From: Cladopsammia gracilis | Taxonomy: Eukaryota > Cnidaria > Anthozoa > Scleractinia > Dendrophylliidae | DNA: 64,000 nt | Direction of reading: 5' to 3' | NCBI GenBank assembly: GCA_022457155.1 | Contig: JAJGOT010000136.1 | Span: forward strand, 848,501-912,500 | Shown: positions 43,245 to 54,160 of the stretch, in pieces | Layout of the letters: every line of letters starts with the position of its first letter | Numbering within the stretch: the stretch's first letter is position 1 | Made by a program: the position numbers and the translations under genes | Notes under the pieces: model-generated | Database searches by the model: none | Told to the model about the DNA's origin: nothing | What the model saw: the letters and a program-made list of their open reading frames with translations, nothing else

Positions 43245-44685
43245 GAAATTTACAAACTGCTTTCTCCTTTCCCAAATCTTACTTCACCAAACTTTATTTT
43301 TTTTTTCCCTCCGACTGAACAAAAAGCGGTAAATTTTCCAAAGTCACGAAAGTTTGAGACGACATTTTACTAAAGAAAACGCTAATTTTTAGAACATATT
43401 CCACTATGTTCTAAGTAGTATCAGCCTTGCTCTATAGTTTGATTGTATCTCTATTTTTGGCTGACTAGATCCACTCCAGATCCTACGTACACCAGCAGCA
43501 TTTTCGTTCGCAGTCCTTTGCTTCATATTTACTAATTTTTAGACGCTGTAATTAATTGTGAAGATGACTTTGGCCTTCTGAACATATTTTCCATGACCAC
43601 CCGAACAATTCGCCGAGTGCTCCTGACAGCTTTCACGTCAGTTTGTCAGTTGTTCTTATAATAAAGCCATTGTTACCCTTGACTTTTATTTAAATACTTG
43701 CTATACAAATGTATTTGACCCACTCAATCATAACTAACATTCACAAGTCTAAAATTAGAAACAAAAACATCAAAATTAACCAAAAATTAAGTTGTACGCT
43801 TTGTTATACTTGTTAGATGAAGCCCTTAGGCAAGACATAGTACATGTTGTTATTTAAAGTCGGCAAGCAATGTAGCCAAAACAATTATTATTAATTTATT
43901 TTTTTTTTATAGAAAACTAGATTTAGTATAAAAGGAGAGTTTATTGCCCCAGGCCTTTGGGTTATTTTTGCAAATTATTGTTCTAATTTTCTACTTTAAG
44001 TTTTTTGTTTATAAAACAATCATTTTATTTGACAACCGAGACCACTTAAATAAGTGTAAGCTTGAGTTTGCATGCAGTTTTGTTTATTTTTGTATTCAAG
44101 AACGTTTACAAATGCATTAAAAGATGAAGGCTGCTCAAATTATTAAAGTTTTTTTTAATTGATGCCACGTGTTTGTCTCAGACATGTTTCTTAACAGTCC
44201 GGCTGTACATTTTCAGCATGATTTCAAAAAACACAATATCAATCGTCACAGAGATTCTAGGTAAGTTGTTAAACAAAGTAAATAAAACAGTACAACGTAC
44301 ATGGAGAAATTGCGTTACTGGTTTTCGTGGACGCTTTAGTTTAACAAACTGTTTACATAAGCTAACTCCAGAATAAACTAATTAACAGCGCAGTGAATAA
44401 AAAAGATTCTTTTGAAGAATAATAGAGAATAAATGGACTGTAGAGAAGCTTTGTTTGCACAGTTTCTTTCTGAAAACAAATTAAAAACTTCGCAACAAGC
44501 AGCCCAGATGTTTTACAACGCTCAGAACAAAAGCTCAATTATTTTTAACTTTAAGTTATTCGATTACAGCCAGTCAAGTCCTTTTGTCATTCATACTTTA
44601 TAAGTGTAATTCGGTTTTTAGGGGTTAATTATAAAAATCTCTCGAGATAGCAATGGATCATACATGATCACTTCTATACTTCTGT
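43245..44685. other. No gene seen
   Basis: AT-rich DNA. The plus-strand frame at 44173-44376 has no recognisable motif. Confidence 0.45.
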
Positions 44686-44689
44686 TTTA

Positions 44690-45482
44690 TTTTCTTAATT
44701 TATCGTAATGTAGCACAGGTATGTAGCATCTGGTGCCGTAGAATTAAAGTGGAAAAAATATAAATGAAAGAAAACATTTCTTTGAAATCTGCAAGAACCA
44801 GATGAAAGGATGCTCTCTAGAAACTTCATTTTAGTTTTCAATACTTTATCCATCGGTGATCCCGATGGCAATTTTTTTTTGTCTCTGTCCGCATAATTAT
44901 CATTAGACGCACACGCTTCATGCATTATATGATATAAGAGGGACACGGTATCCCAGCTGATCAGAAATCCTTTTCTTTTTCATAAGTATGGCCAGAGTTT
45001 ACTTTAAGTTTGTTTCATTATTTTGAGAAAGGAAGAAAAGGCCATGACAGAAAAGAAATATAAGCTAAAGAGAAAAAAGAAAGGTTAAAAAACGCAAACT
45101 TTCACTAATGACAATCATTATTTCGGGACTGCCTATCACGAAATCAATTTTGATGAATTATCTTTGTAATCCTGAACTTTATCAGCCCAAACTACTTATT
45201 CTTTTTTGCTCGGTATTTGTTCTTATTTTACTCCGTAAATAAAATCTTACAGTGTCCAATTGTTCACCCAATATATGACATGTATTTTTCTTCTCCTAAT
45301 TCATCGTAATGCAACGTAGGTATGTACCATCTGGTGTAGTAGACTTGAAGAAAAATGAAAGAAAAGAAAAACATTCTTTGGAATCTCCAATAACCAGATG
45401 AGGCCGAATAATGCTCTGTGGGAGCTTTTTTCCAACACCTAAAATCTCTTAGTGATCCTGATGGGGAAATTGTTTACTTAGG
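44690..45482. repeat. Pair of diverged copies of a ~200-bp segment
   Basis: 44690-44885 and 45290-45475 align along their length ('aattcatcgtaatgcaacgt', 'ggtatgtaccatctggtg', 'aatctccaataaccagatga', and 'tagtgatcctgatggggaaa' or its relative 'cggtgatcccgatgg'). The final piece also occurs at 29910-29945. This is a dispersed or locally duplicated non-coding segment. Confidence 0.65.
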
Positions 45483-45484
45483 TC

Positions 45485-45770
45485 TTTCAACCTTTACCCC
45501 CCAAGGACTGCCAAAATCAAAATTCCAAAATGGGTCAAATTTCATGTTGAAAATACCGAAAAACAGTCAGCCTTAACAAAAGTACTGTCCCAACTGTTCA
45601 ATAGCTTTCATTGAATGGTCACACTTTAGGATTTCATCGACAGACTCAAAAGATAGAACCACCTTGTACAGCATAACAAACAGTTCCACATGAAAGTACT
45701 GCTCAGTAGCTTTCATTTGGATGGTTACACTTGAGGATTTCATCCACAGACTCAAAAGTTAGAAAATTGC
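45485..45770 (+). repeat. Minisatellite-bearing element, copy C
   Basis: The head reads 'caacctttaccccccaagga' then 'ctgccaaaatc', followed by two to three monomers of the 95-105 bp subtype. The right end is not clear. Confidence 0.8.
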
Positions 45771-45779
45771 ACGAAGAAC

Positions 45780-46830
45780 AAGTCCAAAGATTTTGTTGCT
45801 TTTCGCGTGATTTTCAATACTTATGGTTATTATAATTTCAACCCGTGAGGTATGTAGGGAAAGAAAATTCTCTGTTTCTCGAGGGATCAGTCATTAAGTG
45901 ATTTGTTATATAGCAACACAACAAATACAACACAACAGAGTTTGAAAGACGCGCCGAGCACTTGAGATAAACATCAATCTCATCATAATTACCACGTAAT
46001 CATGCCACTTATTGTCACGGTTTGATCACGTGCGCTAGCGGGCAACAGCGCAATATTACCCTCTGACGTCAAAAATGTTGCCCGCTTTCGCAAATGTTGC
46101 TCGCTTAGGAAAATTGGCGGGAAACAGTTTGTTTGTTAGATGCCATGTGACCATGAATCAACCAATCAACGCACGAGTTGTATTGATAAAAACTCCAGCT
46201 ATATAACGATAAAAATTAAAGTAAACAATCCAGGAGGCTTACGTAATTGAGAAGTTACATTTTAATTATATTTTGGTATCGATACAACAATTTATAGTCA
46301 GTGAACTTCAGAAAAGCATTCAGTAGGCAAGCTTCGTTGAAACAAAATCCTTCTAGAAATGACACAAAAGGGTGGTAAGTTGAGTTCTTCATTCCAGTGA
46401 TCAGCTCACATTCAGTTAGCATGTTCCTACCTCTTTCGCCTCATGATTTCCTCTGTGATAAAAAGAAGAAATTGAAATATTTTATTTTATTATTGGACTG
46501 TGACGTTGTTTTACCTTATAAGGAAACGAGAACACGTAAAATATCCGAGCGTATTACACAGTAGATTGTCGTACCACACCTTAGTATCCGGTTTGAAGAC
46601 ACAGAAGATATAATGAACGTTATTTCAGTCGAATAATAAATCTATTTTTCGATTGTTTCACAGATAATACGCGCGTACATTTTTCTCATTGCTCGCATTA
46701 TTTTTACGCAACTCGTAAAATATCCGCGCGTGTTATCTGTTAAACATCAAAAAAGTTGTATTTACTGTACCTGTTCTAGAATTAACTTGTGGTTTCGCAC
46801 TAGGCTTCTAAGTGAAGTGGTCATAACACG
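45780..46830. other. No gene seen
   Basis: No conserved frame or tandem structure. Two stretches 'gtaaaatatccg(a/c)gcgt' occur at about 46536 and 46716. Confidence 0.45.
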
Positions 46831-46845
46831 TACCGCGTATACTCG

Positions 46846-46974
46846 TAGACTTGCCACAAGTCGACCTTCGTTTTTTTGGTCGAGTTTTATTCGACAAATT
46901 TGCGCGCGGAATTAAGTTTAGTCGCGACCTAACATAGCGAAAATGAGTATTGGAAGGGACTTGTGGCAAGTCTA
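46846..46974. mobile_element. 129-bp MITE with perfect 17-bp ends and 9-bp duplication
   Basis: GTATACTCG occurs at 46837-46845 and again at 46975-46983. Between them the ends TAGACTTGCCACAAGTC are perfectly inverted. No coding capacity. Exact ends and duplication indicate a fairly young insertion. Confidence 0.9.
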
Positions 46975-48739
46975 GTATACTCGACGACGACCCATCTTGT
47001 GTAGTGGTAGGGGTGTTACGCCAGATACCACCTATCTGATGAGTGTAATGGACAAAATGTTTTGGCCCAAAACTTGGAGATGAGACTTAAATATTCTGTG
47101 TGCACGAAGCTTGCATTGCCAGTAAGACAGCACAGGAAGATTTGAATCTATCTATCAGTTTTTACTCCTGGTAGAATGGGGGCTATACCATCAAGACACC
47201 ATCTTTTTAGGTTGGGAAGAGGGGTACAGGTAAAATGAACATACTTGAACCTACTTGCGAAGTTAGAAGGGGTTTTTTTAGTCATTAGTTTCCAATTGAA
47301 AATTGGTCTATCCACTTAAACAGTATTTATATAATGATTGACGGAGACTAGCAGGGACGAAATCCATGTCTCCATGAGAAACTAATAACAATAATAAATT
47401 AATAATAATAATAATAATAATAATAAAGGAAAAAGGAAAATATCTTTATTAAAAATAGCAATAATAATTTACAATAACCATAAATTGATACTTGAAAACA
47501 AATGAGAAGTTAAAAAGAATTACATTTCTATATATACATCTTTTCGATAAAAAAAATTATTTAAAGAATAGCTGAAAATTTTGGAGTATAGTCTAAACTG
47601 GAATACGTATGTATTTTAAACAAATCTAATTTTTGCACTTGCAAGTCCGTGTTTTATAAGTCCACGGCGAAAGACAAAAATAAAAGAAAAGAAAAAATTA
47701 AATCTAACTAATTTCTGCACGTCCACTCTCAATTTGCAAGTAATAGTAATAATAATAAACTAATAATAATAATAATAATAATAATAATTATTATTATTTT
47801 ATTAAAAATAGCAATAATACTTTACAATAACTATAAACCTTAAATATTAATAATAATAATAATAATAATAATAAACTAATAACTTGTGAAAAGAATTGAG
47901 TACGTTTTTTTTTAATCGATATGTATATAAATATGTTTTAATTACGTATAGTTAATATTTTGTATTTGTTTTACTCCGTTAGTTTTTTAAATTATATATT
48001 TTTGAGTGTCTGTTTGCTTGGGCTTGTCGGGCGTTGTGAATTGAAAATTTATATGAATGAACGTTATAGCTTTTTCAAATGTACATATTTTATCGTAATT
48101 AGAATTTTAATGTGTTGTAAATAGTTATTTTAATTGTAAATATTGAATAAACTAATAATAATAATAATAATAATAATAAACTAACAATCATTTGTTCTTA
48201 ATAATAACAATAATAAACTAATAATTATAATAAACTAACAATAAAAAAGTGTAGTAATTTTACTTTATAAAAAGCATCAAGTATCATAGACAAGTAGTCG
48301 CTTTAATAATAATATAATAACTATTTACAATACATTAGAATTCTAATACGATAAGATATGTACAATAACAATAGTAATAATAATAATAATAAACTTTATT
48401 CACAATTTAAGAAATATCTTAATTACATAAATAAAAATAGAAATAATAATAATCATCATCATCATCATCGAAAATTAAGTGTCTTTTTAATCGAAAGGAA
48501 TAATGCAAATAGTGTTTTTGACTGATTATTTTTTTAGTGAAATTAATTGTAAAATAAGATTTTTTAGTTAGCTTTGTTCTCAATAAAAGATTTGGTTATT
48601 ATAATAATAATAAACTAAAAATAATAATAATAATAATAATAATAATAAACTAATAATAATAACTTTATTCACAATTTAAAAAATATCTTAATTACAAAAA
48701 ATAAAAATAGAAATAGTTGATAATAAAAATTCAAAATTC

Positions 48740-48775
<36 letters not shown>

Positions 48776-48786
48776 TAATAATTAAC

Positions 48787-48931
48787 AATTATTGGATGAG
48801 GTTGAGCATGATAGCGATAATTATCAAGGCCAAAGTTTGTGTTATGTGCCGAAGCCGAAGGCTGAGGCGGATAATACAAACTGAGGCCTTGATAATTATC
48901 GCTATCATGCGAAAATCGAATCCAATAATTG
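48787..48931. mobile_element. Foldback MITE, GATAGCGATAATTATC ends
   Basis: ATTGGAT...CATGATAGCGATAATTATCAAGGCC on the left is inverted on the right (GGCCTTGATAATTATC and the rest). The loop is GC-rich ('gccgaagccgaaggctgag'). Lies inside the (TAA)n cluster. Confidence 0.85.
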
Positions 48932-49027
48932 TTTTATTATGCATATTCCTGAGCTGCACTTGTAAAGACAAGAGCGCGCACAAAAAAGTGATCAATGCAC
49001 AGCAGTCAACTTGTAAGTAAACAACTT

Positions 49028-49110
49028 ACGTCACTTCTGCATGCATAAAACTATTGTCTGTAGGTATGACGTCACTTCTGCATGCATAAAACTATTGTCT
49101 GTAGGTATGA
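49028..49110. repeat. Two perfect tandem copies of a 41-bp unit
   Basis: The unit begins 'acgtcacttctgcatgcata' and ends 'gtctgtaggtatg'. Each copy holds an ACGTCA motif. Confidence 0.95.
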
Positions 49111-49522
49111 CGTAACAGAAACAGCAAGCAATAATTAGCTGCGTGCTTATAGCCAATCAAAATCGAGCTAGTGACACCAATGTATAATAATACTAATTAA
49201 CTAATAATAATAATAAACTTAACGGGGTAGTGTCACGGGGAAATAAGGGTTCAGTTTTACCATGAAATGTACCAACACTGTCCATGAGGGTCTCTAGACA
49301 CAGACGGACTGGGTTTGAATGAATTGCATCTTCACAAAAGTTAGCCTTCCCAGTTCCCACAATCTCATTTCATAGATGGGCTGAAACGGACCATGATTTG
49401 GTCCTCTTTCAAGAATTGGTTCATTTTTTTTATCTTGGTGTTTTCTTGTTCTTTTGCTAGTCAATAAGTAAAGATATTGTAGCACGTGTTTTGCCGAAAA
49501 AGGTCAAAATCTCCGTGACACT

Positions 49523-49802
49523 TTAACCCTTTAACACCCAAGAGTGCCAAAGATAAAAATTCAAGAAAAATCCCAAATTTCATTTTGCAAAGTATTTAAA
49601 AACAAATGGAACCATGCAAAAGTACTGCCGAAGAGGTTTCATTTGAATGGTCACACCATAGGATTTCGTCAACAGACTCAAAAGTTAAAACAAATGGTAC
49701 CATGCAAAAGTACTGCCTAAGAGGTTTCATTTGAATGGTCGCACCATAGGATTTCGTCCACAGGCTCAAAAGGCTCACAGGCTCTGGGAGTGAAAGGGTT
49801 AA
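49523..49802 (+). mobile_element. Minisatellite-bearing TTAA element, complete copy
   Basis: TTAA at 49523-49526 and 49799-49802 bounds the element. The left end reads CCCTTTAACACCCAAGAG; the right end, on the other strand, reads CCCTTTCACTCCCAGAG, an imperfect terminal inverted repeat. Between them are two 84-bp monomers and part of a third. This copy gives the best definition of the family: a TTAA-targeted non-autonomous element whose interior is a tandem array. Confidence 0.85.
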
Positions 49803-49962
49803 AGGACCTTGGTCAACCACACCTTTGCTTTTGTCGACTTGGGAGTTTCGGTATTGTTTTACACGTGACGCGTGACCAAATGCAAGAAAATTGCCCCGAA
49901 AGGTCCGCGATTGCGCCAAAGGTCAGAGGTCAGATATTTTTAGTAGCAGAACGTGAATACTA

Positions 49963-50136
49963 ATGGATACAAGCGTTGATGAAAGCCAGGGTGACTCAGA
50001 TGTAGAAGGCGATTCTCTTCCGCGAACACCCGTAAACATTTATGGCTACCCAATTGCCCGTGTTCGTGCGAGTGGGAATGAAATCCGCAATAAGAATGTT
50101 TTCGTCTTGAATTTAAGACCCTGCAAAGTACTGTAA
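49963..50136 (+). other. Unassigned 57-codon ORF
   Basis: ATG to TAA without stop, beginning MDTSVDESQGDSDVEGDS (acidic) and ending VFVLNLRPCKVL. Composition is more protein-like than neighbouring frames, but I recognise no family, and there is no evidence for transcription. It may be a stray exon of a mobile gene. Confidence 0.25.
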
Positions 50137-50204
50137 CAACCCTTTAAAGCTAAAAGTATACTGTCCGGCCGAAATTACGAAAATGTGTTTACTTATTGTC
50201 ATGC

Positions 50205-50460
50205 TATAGAGCAGTTTTCAATTGAGTATCGAAAGTAATTACACAATTGCTTTGGTTTTGCATTGCTACGCTTTGTGATTGGCTAAAAAATCTCGCACCC
50301 CATTCTCGACCAATCAGAAGTAAAACCAAAACCAATCGTGACTTATTTACACGTGTTTTCCTGCGCTTGGCGCCGCCGACATGTAATTGCTTCAAGCTCT
50401 GATTGTTTCATTGGATTGTTTACGACTGCTGTGATTGGTCAGAGTAACAGTGTCCCTTCA
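50205..50460 (+). repeat. CCAAT-rich dispersed element, copy 2
   Basis: The same ordered segments as 27720-28015, on the opposite strand: 'gagcagttttcaattgagta', 'ggttttgcattgctacgctt', 'tgtgattggct', 'tcgaccaatcag', 'cttggcgcc' and 'tgtgattggtcagag'. A minisatellite-family monomer follows at about 50475-50545. Confidence 0.75.
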
Positions 50461-50633
50461 AAGTACAAATAAACTACTCCATTTGAATGGTAACAGGTTA
50501 GGATTTTTTCACTTCCCTAATAGTTCTAACCACATTAACATAGGGTTCACTGTGTGACTCAGGGAAACCGGGAACACCGTTTTTTTTTTTTAAAAAAAAA
50601 AACATGAAATAAATTTGATATCTGCATGCGAAC

Positions 50634-50864
50634 CTCTCTTAGAGCCCAATCTTGCCGTACGTCTCACTTCAACGTTGCTATAGTAGTCACGGTGTCCTGG
50701 CGGAGGAGGAATTGGTATTCCCCTTGGCTTCTCGTTGTTATTGTAAAACATGTCTCGTCCCATTCTCAGATACGATTCCCCTATTTCCACAACTGCAGCC
50801 ATTACAATAAGAATAGCGAGAGCTGTCACGATGGCTTTATTCATGATCAATTATCTTTGTGTTC
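50634..50864 (-). CDS. Small secreted peptide precursor 1 (coding exon; 3' exon not found)
   Basis: An exon bounded by a strong acceptor (polypyrimidine then CAG at 50867-50865) holds 20 bases of 5' UTR and ATG at 50844. It encodes 70 complete codons plus one base to a donor-like AGAGAG|GTTCGC at 50634. The predicted product has a hydrophobic signal peptide (MNKAIVTALAILIVMAAVVE, then IGES), followed by YLRMGRDM, a Pro-rich stretch (RGIPIPPPPGHRDYY) and a basic end (RRTARLGSKR). It has no cysteine. The paralogue at 55201-55855 shares the signal-peptide start (MNK), an R-x-G-R-[DN]-M motif right after the cleavage region, the split-codon phase and the first exon. If unspliced, the frame would instead run into a poly-T-encoded FFF tail, which looks artefactual. 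A weak acceptor at 50121 would end the protein GS-stop. Function unknown. Confidence 0.65.
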
Positions 50865-51179
50865 CTGAAAAAAAAAATGTAAATAGATAAATTTAAACTG
50901 TAAATGAAGGTAAAAGTGTTCTGATATGTTGCAGTAAAATAATTTCAGAAGAATGCTACATAAACTTATTTTCATTACGTTTGGCAGGTATAGTTAGTAA
51001 TGCGTAGTTCTATATTTGTGTATATATCATGATATATGTATCTAATGACCCCCTTGTTATGATAGTTCAGTTCTGGGGATGGAATGAACTATTTTTATTT
51101 TAAAACACTGAAATAAATATAATTATGCAGTGACAGTGAAATGAAAAAAGACAATTTGACAAGAGAGAAAAAAAATACA

Positions 51180-52565
51180 GTCAAACGTTGCCGTCAGATG
51201 GAAATTAATACTTGGAAACTTATTGCAATATTCAGAACAATGATAGAGATCTATGTACCTAGAAGAGAAATACGATAATTATTTTTTTTAAGTACGCTTA
51301 AACCCTAAATCTCAAAATTTGCATTGCTTTTAAAAATAAAATTTACGATAGAATAAGCGAAACAAGGATTTTTTGTATCTAAACCCGATGGTATGTCATA
51401 ACTTAGAACATAGCGAGGAAACGATTCCGGGAAAAAGCAAGAACGGCTGCGCTGATTTGTAATAAGTATTGAGAATCCGTCGATGACAAATTATATAAGA
51501 ACTTATGGAGTTTTTGGGTACACGATAAAGGGAATATCTCACCTGAATTTCAAAACTCTGCTTCACTTGCACTCGATCAGGAACCCTTCTGTTTAGACGG
51601 CGAAGATGCCAAGCTGTAGTTAATTAATAGGCAGATACAATTCATAACTTTCAATCAAGTTAGCGGATACATTAGTGGGGGATTATTGCTGACTTTGATA
51701 AGAACACAAAAAGATTTCTGATTTCCGTTACTGTCGAGGAAACCAATTTGTCGCTGATCTGTAGGTTTTTTAAGATCCGATAGTGTTCAACGGATTCTGT
51801 GCCCACACGGCAAACATGAGGAAAATCCCGGCAGACACTTTGGTTTATCTTTAACGCGTTTCTCCCCAACCAGAAAATACAACTGCACAAAGACGCTAAT
51901 TATATGCAATTTAAAAAGGAAACAGCTATCGAGAATCTTCAGATAAAATAATAATTGTATTGCGAGATTTTGAAGGGATTCTGAAAGTTCCTTTAGGATA
52001 ATTCTTTTTCTGGACATAAGCGCTTGTGTTAAAAGGTGTATTCAGTGAACATTAAATACGTGGGATTTGAAAAGAAAAAGAAAGCTTTTCGGCCTTTTTC
52101 AAGCTGTATTTAAGTTTTTTCTTTCATATATGCGTTAACGCGTTGTGTCTACGCAGTAACAAAGATAGACCTAATCCACTTATTTTTAAGACAGCAAATA
52201 GCTTTAACGTATTGTCAGAGATAAGATTGGTAAAGAGACTCAAGGAAACGATATTTCTCGCAAAGGATGAAATGATTCAAAAGTGCAGTTAATGAAAGAC
52301 TTTTTCAGAACCGCTCACTATAACGTGTGACAACATTCATTTCTTATCCACGCGATGTTTATCAAGCATTAGAGAAAGCTGCTTTAAAATCCTTTGAAGT
52401 TTTCGCGTTCACGGCATCTTAATTTTCGACTCTTTGTAACGTTAATCGATTGCTTTTATCAGAGCGGCAGGTCTTTAAGAACTGATCCGGAAGTCTTTTT
52501 AACGAGTTGAGTCAACGATAACTTTCTTTGAAGATTTAATGATATTCTTTTTTTTTTCGTCGTCT
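51180..52565 (-). repeat. Duplicated upstream block of peptide gene 1
   Basis: Aligns by eye along about 1.3 kb with 60430-61815, from 'acgatagaataagcgaaaca' through the first exon, 'caattcataactttcaatca' and 'gttagcgga', 'gtgggggattattg', to 'cagagcggcaggtctttaag' and 'aacgagttgagtca'. It covers the presumed promoter and first exon. Confidence 0.8.
51543..51610 (-). other. Non-coding first exon of peptide gene 1
   Basis: On the minus strand, text with 'cagaagggttcctgatcgag' and ending 'gttttgaaattcag' meets a GTGAGAT donor at 51542. The same text and donor occur at 60793 upstream of the second gene, supporting a real 5' UTR exon. The start is not defined. Confidence 0.6.
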
Positions 52566-52569
52566 TAAG

Positions 52570-53530
52570 GAAATATAATTTTATTTTAACCCTTTATTCC
52601 CTACGATTGAAAAGCATTTGACTTATTACTTGGGAAAATAAAGACGATATGTTCAATAGCTTTCATTTGAGTCGGGATCTCACTTTGATTTCGACTACAG
52701 ACTCAAATTAAGGTTAGAACCATCTTGTACATCATAATCAAAAATACTGCAGGAAAGTACTGCTCAGAAGCATTCACCTGAATTTCATCCTTAGACTCAA
52801 AAGTTAGACGCACATTATAAGGCAAAATAAACAGTAGGCCACATGAACGTACTGCTTAAAAGGCGGTCATTTGAATATTGTTGCCTCTGTGAGTAAATTA
52901 TGCAGTCCCTTCCCTTTCTCCCAAATTCAAATTTGACTTTTGCGGATAAAACTTGTTACATCCAAATGAAAACTATGGAACAATCCGTTTTTTGTAGTAG
53001 GGCGGCTTTTGTGTACGAGGTTGAAGTTATAACTGTCGAGTTTGTGGATAAATTATTGTGCGACCATTCAAATGAAAGCTATTGAGCAATACTTTAATTC
53101 CTATGCTACTATTTATTATGCAGCACAGCAGTACCTTCCTGTGGTACTGTTATTATGCTGTACAAGGTGGTTCTTACTTAAAAGTCTGTGGATGAAATCC
53201 TAAAGTGTGACCATTCGAATGAAAACTATTGAGCAGTACTTCCCTGTGGTACTGTTTATTATGCTGTACAAGGTGGTTCCAACTGTTGAGTCTGTGAATG
53301 AAATCCTAAAGTGTAACCATTCAAATGAAAGCTACTGAGCAGTACTTTCCTGTGGTACTGTTTATTATGCTGTACTAGGTGGTTCCAACGGTTTGAGTCT
53401 GTGGATGAAATCCTAAAGTGTGACCATTCAAATAAAAGCTACTGAGCAGTACTTTCCTGTGGTACTGTTCATTGTGCGATACAATGTGGTTCCAACTGTT
53501 GAGGCTGTGGAAGAAATCCTGTATACATTC
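52570..53530 (-). repeat. Minisatellite array on the minus strand
   Basis: Six or more monomers in reverse orientation ('aaatcctaaagtgtgaccat', 'tcaaatgaaagctactgagc', 'agtactttcctgtggtactg', 'tttattatgctgtacaaggt'). The left part (52600-52900) is more diverged, with a TTAACCCTTTATTCCC-like head at about 52587. Confidence 0.9.
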
Positions 53531-53609
53531 TTAGTCTTCAATCAACATTAAATTTACTAGTAAAGAAGTATTTTTCGTTTGTCTCACGATGTAGTCACTT
53601 CCGATGTGG

Positions 53610-53653
53610 ATCGCGACGTTTCGACTGCATACTGCTAGTCTTCTTCAGGCGAT
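53610..53653 (-). ncRNA. Hammerhead-like motif beside the Penelope fragment
   Basis: On the minus strand CTGAAGA (53648-53642) fits CUGANGA. A stem II of GACT/AGTC, continued by GCA/TGC, follows after one extra A. Then GAAACGTC (53622-53615) supplies GAA, a loop-less A-U/C-G stem III and cleavage base C. Stem I is 53653-53649 with 53614-53610 (ATCGC/GCGAT). Minimal stem III is typical of Penelope-element hammerheads, which are thought to act as dimers. The unpaired A before stem II is unusual, so activity is uncertain. Confidence 0.5.
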
Positions 53654-53677
53654 GGGGTCGACTGGTTACGCGTCACC

Positions 53678-53801
53678 TTATGAAGCACGATGCTCTGCTG
53701 TAATTGGTTGGTTTTCAACAGCTGTGACTGGCGCATTTTGATCCTCGTTGTTTCGGCGAATTGTTCCCTCGACGGTCCGTAGTCGTACGGCTCTCCTGTT
53801 G

Positions 53802-53854
<53 letters not shown>

Positions 53855-54160
53855 CCTGTTGATGTTGTTAGGGTTAAGTCTTATGTGGATCGCCTCTTTG
53901 ACCCTGCGTGTGTACCAATGAGGATCACGATCAATAAACTTTACTTCATTCCAAAGCGGGTGGTGTCCGGTGTTGTTGGCGTGCTCTGAAACGGCGGAGG
54001 TCTGGGTACGGGCGAATCGGATGTCTCGGTCATGCTCTTTTATTCTATCTTGCATAGGTCTTCCAGTCTCGCCGATATAAACTTTACCGCATTCACAGGG
54101 AATTCTGTAAACCACGCCATCTTGTTTAGTCGGGTCAACAGCGTCTTTAGGCCGGCGAGA
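53678..54160 (-). pseudogene. Penelope-like element, GIY-YIG endonuclease fragment
   Basis: A minus-strand frame encodes the C-terminal endonuclease of a Penelope-like retroelement. A KDAVDPTKQDGVVYRIPCEC segment is followed by GKVYIGETGRPMQDRIKEHD (GIY...YIG with the conserved Arg), then SAVSEHANNTGHHP and VKEAIHIRLNPNNINRD (Glu). The reverse transcriptase is missing, so the copy is 5'-truncated; the frame beyond about 54160 (up to 54241) is not Penelope-derived. The hammerhead-like motif lies 25 bases past the stop, in the expected terminal-repeat position. Confidence 0.85.

Larger units (their letters stand above)
47395..49220. repeat. (TAA)n-rich cluster with LINE-like tails
   Basis: At least ten (TAA)n or (ATT)n tracts, many preceded by 'aaact', punctuate 1.8 kb. 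Between them recur short tails: 'tatctttattaaaaatagca' with 'ataacaataa' (47430-47480 and 47800-47830) and 'aaactttattcacaatttaa' with 'aatatcttaattac' (48391-48425 and 48661-48700). Another is a tail resembling a LINE 3' UTR, ending 'aatattgaataaac' (47990-48160). These fit repeated insertion of 3' ends of non-LTR elements with TAA tails; no reverse transcriptase frame remains. Confidence 0.7.

Noticed and set aside
50584..50633. In-frame extension of peptide 1 (GSHADIKF...FFF)
   Set aside because: It runs through poly-T DNA. The paralogue splices at the same codon and phase, so the extension is more likely intron.
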